From positions 1 to 44,214 of the forward strand of contig JAAPAO010000272.1 in the NCBI GenBank assembly GCA_013115145.1: a stretch of 44,214 nucleotides of DNA, written 5' to 3'. Under the pieces are notes generated by a model that saw nothing but the letters and a program-made list of their open reading frames with translations, searched no databases and was not told where the DNA came from. The number at the start of each line of letters is the position of its first letter. The stretch's first letter is position 1. Source of the DNA: Perkinsus chesapeaki (taxonomy: Eukaryota; Perkinsozoa; Perkinsida; Perkinsidae). Of the stretch, positions 1 to 9,916 are shown piece after piece. The position numbers were made by a program, and so were the translations under genes.

Positions 1-1
1 C

Positions 2-172
2 TCTACACACTCAATCATTATGCATGCACCCTTCAACGAGTTGCGTCAAGAGAATGAACGTGATATCTTAACAATATTTACTAATGCTGTTTGGGATTCC
101 CAAATGTCGCACTTCAATAACAGGATTTTCTTAGTGGATCAAAGTTCTACAATCACCTCTGAGCTTCGATAA
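2..172 (+). CDS. Possible 3' terminal exon of an unidentified protein (cut by window edge)
   Basis: The + frame is open from the first full codon to a TAA at 170-172, giving about 56 residues that end in DQSSTITSELR. The composition looks like ordinary soluble protein (charged and hydrophobic residues mixed, e.g. NELRQENERDILTIF). I do not recognise a family. With only the last exon visible, it could also be a chance open frame, so confidence is low. Nothing coding follows before the tRNA at 425. Confidence 0.35.
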   Translation, partial: STHSIIMHAPFNELRQENERDILTIFTNAVWDSQMSHFNNRIFLVDQSSTITSELR

Positions 173-424
173 GTTATTAAATTATTCGATAACCCGATTA
201 ACCGAAAAGGCGGCAATCAACTGAAAAAAACAAGACATGTTAATTAACTCAATCAAGGAATCACATTTCGGGTCACTAATTTCCGAGACATTTGGTTACC
301 AAATTTTGGTATGTTTGTACAAATTGAATAGCCCATATCCAGTTTGCAAGAAGCACAATGGCGCTTCTCGTTCCGTTAGCAATGCAATATTTATTAGTCC
401 TCAAAGTTAAACACATCTGAAAAA

Positions 425-497
425 TGGAGAACCCGGGCATCGATCCCGGTGCCTCTCGCTTGCTAAGCGAGCGCTCTACCATTTGAGCTAGTCCCCC
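425..497 (-). tRNA. tRNA-Ala (anticodon AGC)
   Basis: The reverse complement folds as a full 73-nt cloverleaf. The 7-bp acceptor stem is GGGGGAC with GTTCTCC, with two G-U pairs and discriminator A. The D arm contains AGCTCAAATGGTAGAGC. The anticodon stem is CTCGC/GCGAG with loop TTAGCAA, so the anticodon is AGC. The T arm is CCGGG-ATCGATG-CCCGG. No intron is present and CCA is not encoded. This is a normal Pol III gene with both A and B boxes. Confidence 0.95.
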
Positions 498-1393
498 GAT
501 GACAGATACGTCGTACCTCGGCGGTTTACGAGGTGAAGCAGTATACGCAAGCCAGACGCAATCACTGTTCTTTCTAGTATCCTGCTTTCCTATAGTCCTC
601 ACTCATCAATAAGTGTCTAACATCATCTTTAGGTAGAAATCCTTATATTATATGGCTGCCATACTATGGCATCATCACAACTCTATATACAGATGAAGAC
701 TGGAAAGCCAGTAGACTTTTACTCTTTGGCCTGGCTGCTTCGGACTCCCTACCACTCAGTTCGAGCTTCGAACTGGTTTATTGATCCGTCAACAGCAGTC
801 CGTAGCACGAGTATACTCTTGAGAACGCCAGTGGGCTTTAGTTACTTATACTCGGTAAAAGGAAAGCTTCACCAGAACCACTTGACTACTTTGCCTAATA
901 CTAGAACCACTCTTCCCTACAACTCTATCCGTTTCACCGTTCTTCACGTGTACAATTTCATATCACGACTGCTGTATTTCACCGTCGCTGTACAATAATA
1001 TACAGCTTATTACTCATCCGCTGTCTTTCCTCATACTAATTCTAATCGCCAATTGCCGGTACCCACTACCTCCACTTATCAACTCGACACCTTTCAACTC
1101 TTGAAGAAAAAACTGCAAAACAAACGCAGTGCTGAAATCTTAAGATAAATATACCAAAACCTGGCATCAACTAGGCCTAAACTCGATTACACAGAGCAGC
1201 GAGTGACATGAGAGACAGTGCTAACTCCCAGGAGTAAAGGACCATCCTTAGTTACCCTATCAAAGAGTACCACTTTTTGTAGCAGCATTACGGGAAATGA
1301 AAATGGTTTGGATGAAGCCATATTGGCGTCATATACGAGACCAGATTCGGAAAATACAACCATGCCAACTTGTACGCACAACAAACGCCACTA
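498..1393. other. Intergenic, no convincing gene
   Basis: About 900 nt between tRNA-Ala and the 3' end of the NRAMP gene. A + open frame of about 110 codons at 666-998 has no recognisable domain and I do not accept it as a gene. A perfect 8-bp inverted repeat (CAGTTCGA, loop gct, TCGAACTG) lies at 757-775. The 3' UTR of the NRAMP transcript probably occupies the right-hand part. Confidence 0.5.
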
Positions 1394-3507
1394 TTAAGCA
1401 TCGCCAACCTCCTCCGCCCTCTCTCGCTTAGCGCTCCTTAAGTACGACTTCAACTTCGCCAGTGCACTCAAAAGCTCGGACTTTACACAAGCAATGCATA
1501 GACGGATATAAAGAAAAGCTACAATGCCAATAATAGCCCACGCGTACCTGAAACGATAATCAAACAGCTAGGATTACTCCATTCTATCACCATGGCCATC
1601 CTAGCGGCACCAAGGTCTCTATTATGAGATAAAAGTTAACACCAATAACTAAACATGCCAACATCCACATAATAGACGTCCAAACGTGCCCGATCGCAAA
1701 CCTAAAAGCATAATTGCTTAACACTGTTAATTGTTCTTGGAATGACGAGTAAACCCGCACAAACCTACCTCCCCATAACTTCACGACTCATTGAGAAATG
1801 CAGTACGGGAAGTAAAGCGAAAGGCAATTGGATAGACTGAAGTATATTCAACCAAGCATTCACTCCATTCATAGCTGTTATCTCGCCCTAAAGTACACAG
1901 GATAACTGGAGAAAGTAACGCATAAAAACAGGAGGCCGCACGTGCTCTTGGGAACACTAACTTACCTGAAGTATTGCAAATGCCAACGCAGGCCCGAGGG
2001 CTATAGATCTGGTAATAAGTACACGAACCCACATAGGAATCTGCCACTGCATGAACCCTTCCATAACATATTGACCCGCCAGTGTACCTATAAGACATAC
2101 AAACAATAGCCGCTTCATAATTATCAAGCCTCACCTGTGAGAGTACTAGCCTGACCAGCTGCCAACACTCCCACTGCAAAAATGTACTTAACTCCAGAAG
2201 AGTACCTTACAAGGTAATTCCCACGGACAAAATGCATTAGATGTTTCGCTGCCATAATTCAATAAGTACGAAACACGCCTCTACCTACATAACAGCGGCA
2301 AGAGCACCAGCTGCATTTTCCAGGCCGATATTAGAACAAACACCAGCCATGCCTTCGGGGGTGTGACATTGACAAGCAGGGTCGCTCGGGCTGCATACGG
2401 AGGAATCCCAATCTAAACATAAAGTGAGATAAATGGATGAAGACAAAACTCACCCTCGGGACTTGCTAGGCAGGCAAGAGGACCATTTTGAAGTGTTGCG
2501 CATTGACGGGAGAACATACCATGAGCAAAAGCAGACACCACCGCCAAGTTAATAAGGAATGATACAGATAAAGACGATGTTGAATCGATGAGGAAATATC
2601 TAAAAAAAGAGAATCTAACAGTTTCAAAAGATACCAGTGGGAAAAGAATCCTTGCGAGTGCGCACTTATTAGCTTGTTTGATGTTCCTTTCCTCGCTGCG
2701 ATCAATCTGCCTCGATCGAGTAAGAGCTGAATGTAGGTATAAGTTATGGGGCATAATGACGGCACCAATAAGGCCAACCATTTGCATTACAGCATAACTA
2801 GCAACCAAAGGGATAAAGCCCTTGAAGATATCTTCAGCTGGTGGAGCCGAGATACCCATATCGACAAAGAAGCATATCATCATGGTTAGAATTAATACAA
2901 ATATAAAAGCTTCTAAGACTCTTATACCATGAAACAAATGTAGTGTTAGAAATGTTAAAGTATCAACAGCGGTTATAAGTGTACCAGCCCATAATGGTAT
3001 ATTAAGCAACACTCTGAAGGCTATCGCTGTGCCCAGAACCTCTTGAATGTCTGAGCCTATAATAGCTATCTCGGCCATTATCCACAGAACTGTTGCTGTA
3101 CTTCTAGGATAACGAGCTCTACAATGCTCAGCAAGGTGTACACCAGTAACAGCAGCGATACGGCAAGCAAGCACTTGAAGTAATAAACCAAATATATGTG
3201 CAAGCAACAAAACCCAAAGCATTTGATAACCAGTAAAGGCACCTGCTTGCAGATCAGCTTCAAGGTTACCAGGATCTAGATAGGCTAATGACATTAGCCA
3301 TCCAGGACCAGTATATTTAAAGAATGTACGAAATGAGAACTTAACCCCTGGTGGATCGACCGGGATAACGACTGATTTCTCCTTGCCAAATACTCTTGAA
3401 GATGACGGAACAACTTCCTTTTCTTTAATAGGGCTATTCCCACTCATGGAGGACGCCTGCTCCTCAGTGTCGATAGTGAATTGATCTAAAGGTTTTTCAG
3501 TGGACAT
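1394..3507 (-). CDS. NRAMP-family divalent metal transporter (8 exons)
   Basis: Proton-coupled Fe/Mn uptake transporter of the NRAMP/DMT1 family, an integral membrane protein. The spliced model is 562 aa, normal for the family. A cytosolic N-terminus of about 70 residues precedes TM1 with [13 protein letters not shown] (the metal-binding DPGN motif). TM6 carries [12 protein letters not shown] (the MPH motif). Later exons give [34 protein letters not shown] and [17 protein letters not shown], all typical. Exons: 3507-2666, 2599-2454, 2412-2289, 2205-2135, 2087-1966, 1887-1769, 1701-1591, 1547-1394. Introns are 41 to 83 nt with GT-AG ends and the total is a multiple of three. The start is the ATG at 3507; it follows a pyrimidine tract ending in CAG two bases upstream, which may be a trans-splice acceptor. 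Function is family knowledge; the substrate is not determined. Confidence 0.95.
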
Positions 3508-4366
3508 CACTGAGGGAAACTAAATCTGCGGTGAGTTCGTCTATATGCTAAACCGAGGCAATCGGGATTCCCAGCAACGCATCATTAAATACAGCAAACA
3601 TGAAACTTGAACTATACCGTTCCATAGAGACACAGAATGTCACATTCTGAATGTGCAACGAACAGCAGCAAAGGTTGAGAGATAGAGACGCTCTTTACCA
3701 CCCTACGAAAAAGTGCGCCATTCCTCGGGTTCGTGGAGCGGAGCTGGTACGCCCACACAACGTGCAATTATGAAGTGATACTCTACTGTGAAGTCTATAA
3801 TGTCGCCATAGCATTTCGTCCGCGATTCTCAACAGGTTTGAATAGCTCTACCATGCAGTACTCCTTAACGCGGGGACTCGAACTCGAGTGGGATGCGGTA
3901 CAAGCCTTGTAAAGCGTGCAATGTACACGTGCTGCTGCATGTTAAATAATAAAGAACCCAGGGGAGGAAAGTACAGCTTCATAGAGGAGGAGTTTTGATA
4001 CGCTCTGTATTAAGCCTCTCGATGGCTCTGAGGATCTACAATCATAACTAAACAGCAACTACGAATAAGTTAGAATTCAACCATATAGGCTCCCGAAGAG
4101 AATAGGTGACGTGGCATACGGTAATGGTCCATGCTGGCAAGTGTACCCTAACTTACTTAATATGTTGTAACTTACCTATCAACGCCACATATGTGGACAT
4201 TATCATGGACATCCACATATTATTGTTCTCCATGCTATTGCTCGTGGCATTCATTCGTCCAAGCTCGGCATGGAGCCGTGACGCCAAATCTTGAGTTAGG
4301 AAAGACGCGAGATTTTGCAAGATACGCAAGATTACCCTCACTCTCATCGACACCTTTGTTGTTGTT
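3508..4366. other. Divergent intergenic region between NRAMP (-) and FTR (+)
   Basis: About 860 nt head-to-head spacer that should hold both promoters and 5' leaders. I see no conserved ORF. A short stretch at 3870-3890 resembles a tRNA T arm, but no cloverleaf can be built around it. Small open frames at 4106-4385 lack any recognisable domain. Confidence 0.5.
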
Positions 4367-5086
4367 ATGGTTCACCATCGTCTAGGAGCATTACTCCTTG
4401 GCATTACCCTCCTCCTTGTCCTCCTGAACTTCACCTATACCTTCCTTTATCCCTCTACTTTACACTCTGTTGCCCAGCAGCATCAGGCAGCAGCCTCTCG
4501 AACAAACGTCTATATCACTTCTACTGGCATCACCGCCCTCAAAGGATGTGCATTCCTCACCTCAGCGTGGTTGCTCATCACCGCTCTAGTTCGTAGATCG
4601 GCTGCACGGAGACCTTCCACAGAGGACAAGGTCAAGCAAGCAGAACGCACGATTGCAAGATTCGCCGAAAAATATGCCCGAAGGACCGGTACCAAATTTT
4701 GCCGAGATCGGAGGGTAACAGCGCGAGTCATCAGAGGGCTTGCTGAGGTAGGCTTCGGCTTTGGCGGCTCTATCAGCCCTTCTCTTCAGCACAAGGTAGA
4801 ATTAGGCGCTCCGCTGTGCCCTTGTAGAGATTATGAAGATAAAAAAGAGGAAGTAAGGAGGGCCTATTGGAACTGCCCTTGCGTGCCGATGAGGTAAAGC
4901 CAAGGGTCTCCAACTAACCTATTACGAATCTTTTCCAGAACTCAAGGCCATTGTCATTGCATGTTATTCGTTCAACCCGACAGTCCGTGGGCATCTGACG
5001 CCCCACCGAAGATCACGACCGACGATATAGAAGATTTAGGAAACTACTTTGATACCGATGTTTCATGCCTCCTTCACTTGTGTTAA
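4367..5086 (+). CDS. FTRB: Ferredoxin:thioredoxin reductase catalytic (beta) subunit
   Basis: Iron-sulfur enzyme that passes electrons from reduced ferredoxin to thioredoxin, normally in plastids. All motifs are visible: KFCRD, ELGAPLCPCRDYEDK, YWNCPCVPMR and GHCHCMLF, i.e. the CPC, CPC and CHC sets that supply the 4Fe-4S ligands and the redox-active disulfide. Exons: 4367-4747, 4790-4893, 4939-5086; product 210 aa. The first intron (4748-4789, 42 nt) is in frame and stop-free; removing it restores the family sequence GLAEHKVELGAPLC. The N-terminus has a hydrophobic segment (LGALLLGITLLLVLLNFTY) and then an extension before the conserved domain, as expected for plastid import via the ER; a second hydrophobic stretch (GCAFLTSAWLLITALV) follows at about residues 60-75. 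The GBP gene starts 29 nt after the stop. Confidence 0.93.
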
Positions 5087-5115
5087 CAGTACACCATCCC
5101 AACAGCAGCAGTTCA

Positions 5116-8100
5116 ATGGACTTAGACTCTCTATCATCACACTCTTCTGACATAACTCTTGTGGTTGATCAAGATGACACCCATAATACTGATCGACCAC
5201 AATGGTCATCTCACCAACAACCACTACAACTAATCAGTCTTGCATCTGGTGATGATGGTCGAGACACTGTACGTTTGTTATCAACCTTCCCACTGAATTC
5301 GTAAATCGACTTAGGTTACAGTATCCTCCGAAGCCCGTGATTATTTCACAAATACTATTGGCAATAGGCCAGTAGCGGTTATGGTGGTCTGTGGGCTCTA
5401 CCGTACCCATCTCATCTTACTAGCCTTACTCTTTGAGTTAGGTACCGGCAAATCCTTCCTATTGAACTTACTGAGCAACACCAACAATCAAGCCTTCACC
5501 GTTGGCTCTACTGTGAATGCATGTTCGAGCCGGGGGGAGTGGTAGTCATTGTATGTGTTGTTATAGGTACTTCGGGCATATGGATGTTAGTCAGCAGCAT
5601 CAACAACGGTAAGGGGGAGGGGGGAGGCCAAGGAGTATCCTTTAACTCGTAAGAGCAGGCGGTCCGATATACGTCCTACTGGACTGTGAGGGGTCCGGCA
5701 ATGTAGAGCATGATAGAGAGCATGACTCCACTCTGTTCGCTCTGGCAACGCTGCTCAGTGGTTACTTCATTTACAACAGTAAAGTGAGTATCCAACAGCA
5801 GCCTCCCTTTTAATAGACGTCTCTTATAGGGTGTAATCGATGAAGGGGCAATCCAGACATTGTCGGTCGTGACGTCCCTGGCACAACACATTCAGCAGGC
5901 CCAAGGAGATGATGACAGCTCTGTTCAACGGAGCTCTATCACCGCCCCTCACTTCCTCTGGGTTGTAAGGCTGTCCCTCACACACAGCCTCAGCAACCCT
6001 CTTTGTTAGTTACGGGATTTCGTATTGTCTTTGGAGGATCAGAACAGCCGTCCAATCAGCGCCCAGGAGTAGGAGTTAACTTTGATGAGGTGGAGGCATT
6101 CCATGGTATCAGATATCTGGAGATCGCTCTGTCCGACAAGAGCAGCGTAGCAGCCTATCGCAGCCAGGAAAGTCGAGATTGTCGAGAAAAGCTCTGCAAG
6201 TATATCTGGCGGAATGGATATCCTCTCATCCCTTCATATAAGAGGTCCAGGGTTCTATCCCCTCCTCAGGCTCTTTACCCACCGAGATTGCATAGCCTTG
6301 GTAACTCCGGTTGTCGATGAGGACCAACTGCAGACTCTAGACACTGTACCATACAACCAGCTTCGACAGGAGTTCCGAGATCAAGTCAGAACCCCACGCT
6401 CTTCTTATCTGCCATGCGGTTTAGGTGGAGCTATTGAAGCGGAAAGTGTATCGCGACTGCGAACCGAAGAGGATCAACGGTGTTCCTGTCACTGGGGTTA
6501 CCTTTGCCAAGTTGCTTGACCAATACGTCAGTTCAATAAACAATAAAGAGGTCGGGGGAGTGAGGTAGAGTACTTCAGGCGTCTCTTGGCAGATACCAAA
6601 AGTTGGCTCTGTCTGGCAAGCGTTACAGGCACAGGAAGGAGAGAGGGTGAGCATGCAATATACACCCGTCACTTTTCTGACACCTCTAGCTGCTGCTGCT
6701 GTATTCAGCTCGTAGATGAATGTTCAGCTGAATACAGGCGTATGATGGATGATAAGGTTAATAGTAAGCTGCCAATATCAGAAGTAGACTTGAGTGCCGA
6801 TCTGAAGGAACTAAGGCATGAAGTATGAATTAGCCATTATCTCTCATCACAGCCTAGAGACTGGCAGATATATGGTAAGTTCAAGAGATGTGCCTTGGGG
6901 GAGAAGAAGGTCGTGATGCAGTATCGTGAACAGTTGAAGGATATCATGGATGGAGTTGACAAACAGGTGAAGGGCGGCGGCGTTGGATTACTGTTGCAAT
7001 ACCTATGTATGGTCGCCACGTATGTACAGTATGTCGACGGATGAAACTGTCAGGGAATCTAACTACGAAACATGCTTTATTTCCTGGGTGAAGTAATATG
7101 AGGCTCAACTTGAACTTCTGTGCTTTGTTCGATCGACTCGAAGTAGTTGTGATTTAGTTGTCATAACTTGTTCTAATCTAGCACTACATTATAGCGGTAT
7201 TACCTCCCCAGTTCGCTGTGAATAGAGGACGAGTAGATTGTTAGGCATACGGTTGGAAAACTAACTCAAGGACTACGGAATCCGCTCATTTACTACACCT
7301 TCGAACCAAGACACTAATACGCTCATAGTAAACATCAGGTGAAAAGCAGCAATGATAAGCTCGCCAATAAGGAGTGTTTGAGGGTATTAAAGGCATTATG
7401 GCGGCCTATAGTAGATCGACTGGATGCGTATGATGATGATAATAATGGTATCGTGGGAACCTTTCAACTGCTCTTGAAGGCTCTCTTCAGCTTATAGTAT
7501 CGATGACGGTATCACTGAGTTTACTAGAGACCTCTCCCACTTGCGGGAAGCCTATCAAAAGGAGGCCAGAGGTTGGTAGATGTTCGCCCTAGAACTACGG
7601 CGGCCAGGCTTCTCTCAGGGCCATCTACTGTGGTAATGGACGTGTATACTAAATGGATGACACCTAAACAAGAGCAAGGGCTATTAAAGCTGACACTAAG
7701 GCAGCAAGAGGCAGCAGCACAGCGGGCTGTAGGGCAATAGGGATTATATGGCTTGATGGGTGTATAGGTGATGGCAGAACGTGAGCGAGCTATTGAGGAG
7801 GAAAAGCGAAGGGCTGAGAAGGAACTAGAGGAACGACGCGCTAGAGAGAAGGAGGAGCGGGAGGTCAGTTGCGGAAATGCGTCGATCGAAGGTTATTCAA
7901 GGTGGGCTCAGAAATACCGTGAAGAGCGAACGGAGAAAATGAGGAATGATGTGAAGCAGTTAGTGGTCGACATTGAAGGTATAGACACACCATCATCAGT
8001 AGAGGGGACGGACGATGACGGCAGCCAAGCCATGGGAGATACTGGAAGGATGCAGGTAGAGTTGATAGAAGTTATGGAGGTAAGGTGCCCATTCAGGCCG

Positions 8101-8192
8101 AAGTCGATGATATACGATTGGCTCTGGACGAACAAGATAGAAAGAGAGCTTCGTCGGCTTCAGCGAGTTGTTGTAGATGCACGATAATGTGA
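5116..8192 (+). CDS. Guanylate-binding protein (GBP/atlastin-like dynamin GTPase) with CaaX end, 19 exons
   Basis: Large GTPase of the dynamin superfamily; GBPs self-assemble on membranes. The spliced model is 637 aa, close to animal GBPs. After an acidic N-terminus it shows the P-loop GLYRTGKSFLLNLL, then VNACTSGIWM, the G3 motif LLDCEGSGN, and the RD motif in FLWVLRDFVLSLED. Family-like helical segments follow, including RDCIALVTPV, INGVPVTGVTFAKLLDQYV and ECLRVLKALWRPIVDRLDAY, then a charged coiled coil (ERAIEEEKRRAEKELEERRA). The C-terminus is ASCCRCTIM, a CaaX-type prenylation box with extra cysteines. Exon ends: 5268, 5402, 5522, 5608, 5783, 5964, 6068, 6199, 6384, 6550, 6646, 6822, 6966, 7447, 7571, 7728, 7863, 8055, 8192. 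Introns are 39-70 nt except one of 372 nt (6967-7338). The intron at 7864-7911 is 48 nt and stop-free. Start ATG 5116 lies just after the FTR stop. Confidence 0.93.
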
Positions 8193-8434
8193 TTCACTCA
8201 ATTAGGAATTGTACACTGATCCACATGAACAGCAGCAGCATCAGCACGATAGGCCATTGGCTTAGGTGTTGTGTTTAGAGACAGTATCGCCTTGAACGTT
8301 ACGTCGACTAATGTAAGGGATGCACATAAAGCGGATGCTTATACACACGGAAATAAGTTTGAGGAGGACATTACAGTATGCTAACCGATTGAATGCGGCT
8401 AATTAACAGAACACAACCGCGTTAAGGAAGGACA
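8193..8434. other. Convergent 3' intergenic region
   Basis: A 242-nt spacer between the convergent GBP and first GNAT genes. It contains a few CAG repeats and no gene that I can support. Confidence 0.5.
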
Positions 8435-9256
8435 TTACATAGATATTATGGGCTCAACAACTTTCAGCTTTATCAGCTCAGCGAAGAGGAACCGCATAGT
8501 GATCGAACCTAAGTAGGGCAGCGGCCGCCGGCCGTCGTCTGGGAAATGCTCAGAATCGTCTTCTGGACCGAAGGTGTAAACAAAGTTACAGAACTGACCT
8601 TCTTCTATTCCTGGCAAGTCACCTATTATCAACACCAAAGAGCTTCACTTTTCTCACCAGCGTTGGCGAATCCAGCTTCGAAGTACGCTGACATTGCTGA
8701 TCTATTCGAGCACTGCACCCTCATCCAAGCACCAATGATGTCGGGCTTCTTTTTGTGAACCTGATCACAGGATACTTCACCATGGCTCTTGCATGGTGTG
8801 TACATATCCAAGAAGCTTCCTCAACAACTGAGGTGCCACGCCTTTACCACGACAATCGCTTCGAGTGTCCACGTGTGCGATGTACAGCCATTCTCCATAC
8901 TGCGGGATAACGACGACGCCAAACTCAACAGATCCCACAGCAATCTGAGATGATAAAGCTCCCACTAGCTGAACACTTCAGGCAAAATCTGCGTTCAATG
9001 GCAAATTCGCTCTACAATAGTTAATACGAGGGCCTTAGGTACAGGAGACTACTTCTCCTGGTGTCCTGTTACGCTTCACTGCTACGAAGAAATCGGTGCC
9101 CTCGAGCTCGCGATGTAAACCCATCATGTCTTCTTCCGTTGCCGGGCGATAGTCCAGTGTGGAGATAAATGAGGACTCAGGATGATGATGACTTCCCAGT
9201 GCGAGAGTGACCGGGCAGAATACAGCAAAGACGAGCAGTGGCTTGTGGCCTTTCAT
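8435..9256 (-). CDS. Secreted GNAT-family N-acetyltransferase, copy 1
   Basis: Acetyl-CoA dependent acyltransferase fold. The exon-1 product starts with a signal peptide (MKGHKPLLVFAVFCPVTLAL) followed by LDYRPATEEDMMGLH. Exon 2 has VGSVEFGVV, GEWLYIAHV and the acetyl-CoA loop CRGKGVAPQLLRKLLGY. Exon 3 gives DIIGAWMRVQ and AYFEAGFA, the usual GNAT C-terminal helix. Exons 9256-9053, 8944-8804 and 8760-8658 are firm (GT-AG, phases agree); exons 1 and 2 have exactly the lengths (204 and 141 nt) seen in the neighbouring copy. The C-terminal part down to the TAA at 8435 is in another frame, so one or two short introns lie between 8657 and about 8560; their exact ends are uncertain. Substrate unknown. 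Secretion is inferred from the signal peptide. Confidence 0.8.
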
Positions 9257-9430
9257 AATGAAAAAGCAGGGCTAACAGACGACCCTTGGGAGTGATGTTT
9301 TCGGGCAGTATAACTTGCTCTGAGCAATCGATGAAACCAACGCGAGAAACACTTGGGTTAGCTTATGCTTAGCGCTTTAGACCGCTACGGTAACCCTTGT
9401 CTACCCGGCTTGCACGGAGAATCCGTCTCG

Positions 9431-9467
9431 TCTCCATGATGGAGACTCCATCGGATGGAGTCCATCC
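9431..9467. repeat. Cluster of nested 7-bp palindromes
   Basis: Four overlapping perfect inverted repeats of 7 + 1 + 7 nt are chained: TCTCCAT-g-ATGGAGA (9431-9445), GATGGAG-a-CTCCATC (9438-9452), CTCCATC-g-GATGGAG (9446-9460) and GGATGGA-g-TCCATCC (9453-9467). Thus the element is an alternating forward/reverse array of one heptamer. It lies upstream of GNAT copy 1 and about 150 nt before the tRNA-Arg relic. Function unknown. Confidence 0.8.
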
Positions 9468-9616
9468 GCAACGGAACAGAGGGCGCGCGGGAGCCGCGAC
9501 TCTTGACGCTGAGTATGCGATAATGTCCCAGTGTGTCTTGGAATTTGCCTATCAGTAAGACGGCAAATGCCGGGCGTGTAGTGCTGCGCTCGGTGCCTCG
9601 AGGAAGTAGTCTGGCC

Positions 9617-9684
9617 GCCATGCTGGTGCAATGGATAAGGTGGTGCCCTCTCGAAGATTCCGGGTCCGATCCCCGGGCAGGGTA
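9617..9684 (+). pseudogene. tRNA-Arg pseudogene
   Basis: This 68-nt copy matches the intact tRNA-Arg(CCT) at 11251-11323 through the D arm (CAATGGATAAGG) and T arm (CCGGG-TCCGATC-CCCGG). It is 5 nt shorter because the 3' strand of the anticodon stem is lost, so no anticodon hairpin can form. The acceptor stem also has one mismatch. The internal A and B box regions remain, so Pol III transcription is possible, but a working tRNA is not. Confidence 0.85.
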
Positions 9685-9916
9685 GTTCGAAATCTAATGT
9701 CACGACCTGGAATATATGTCAAGGCATCTGGTAGATTTCAATGTTCAAGACATCAGAGGCATCTTTCGACTATATTGGAATCATTTCAATGAAATGCGTC
9801 ACAATCATCCGGCGTACCAGCGGTACGGCATAAGACACTAAAGTTGTCATGCTGTCTGGGTTGATCATCCTCTCTTCAATCTATCCATATAGTTACTAAA
9901 CTCGAAGCAATAAATA
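9685..9916. other. Short intergenic region
   Basis: A 232-nt spacer between the tRNA relic and the 3' end of GNAT copy 2. No feature recognised. Confidence 0.4.

Noticed and set aside
666-998. Open frame of 110 codons on +
   Set aside because: No domain, signal peptide or intron support, and composition is unlike the real genes here.
3868-3892. GGGGACTCGAACTCGAG, like a tRNA T arm on the minus strand
   Set aside because: No D arm, anticodon stem or acceptor stem can be built at the right distances.
5539-5566. A 28-nt intron with a frameshift in GBP after the run of six G
   Set aside because: A donor at 5523 gives a normal 44-nt intron and restores the family sequence VNACTSGIWM without any frameshift.
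8080-8096. A 17-nt intron near the GBP 3' end
   Set aside because: A donor at 8056 gives a 41-nt intron in the same phase, in line with all other introns.
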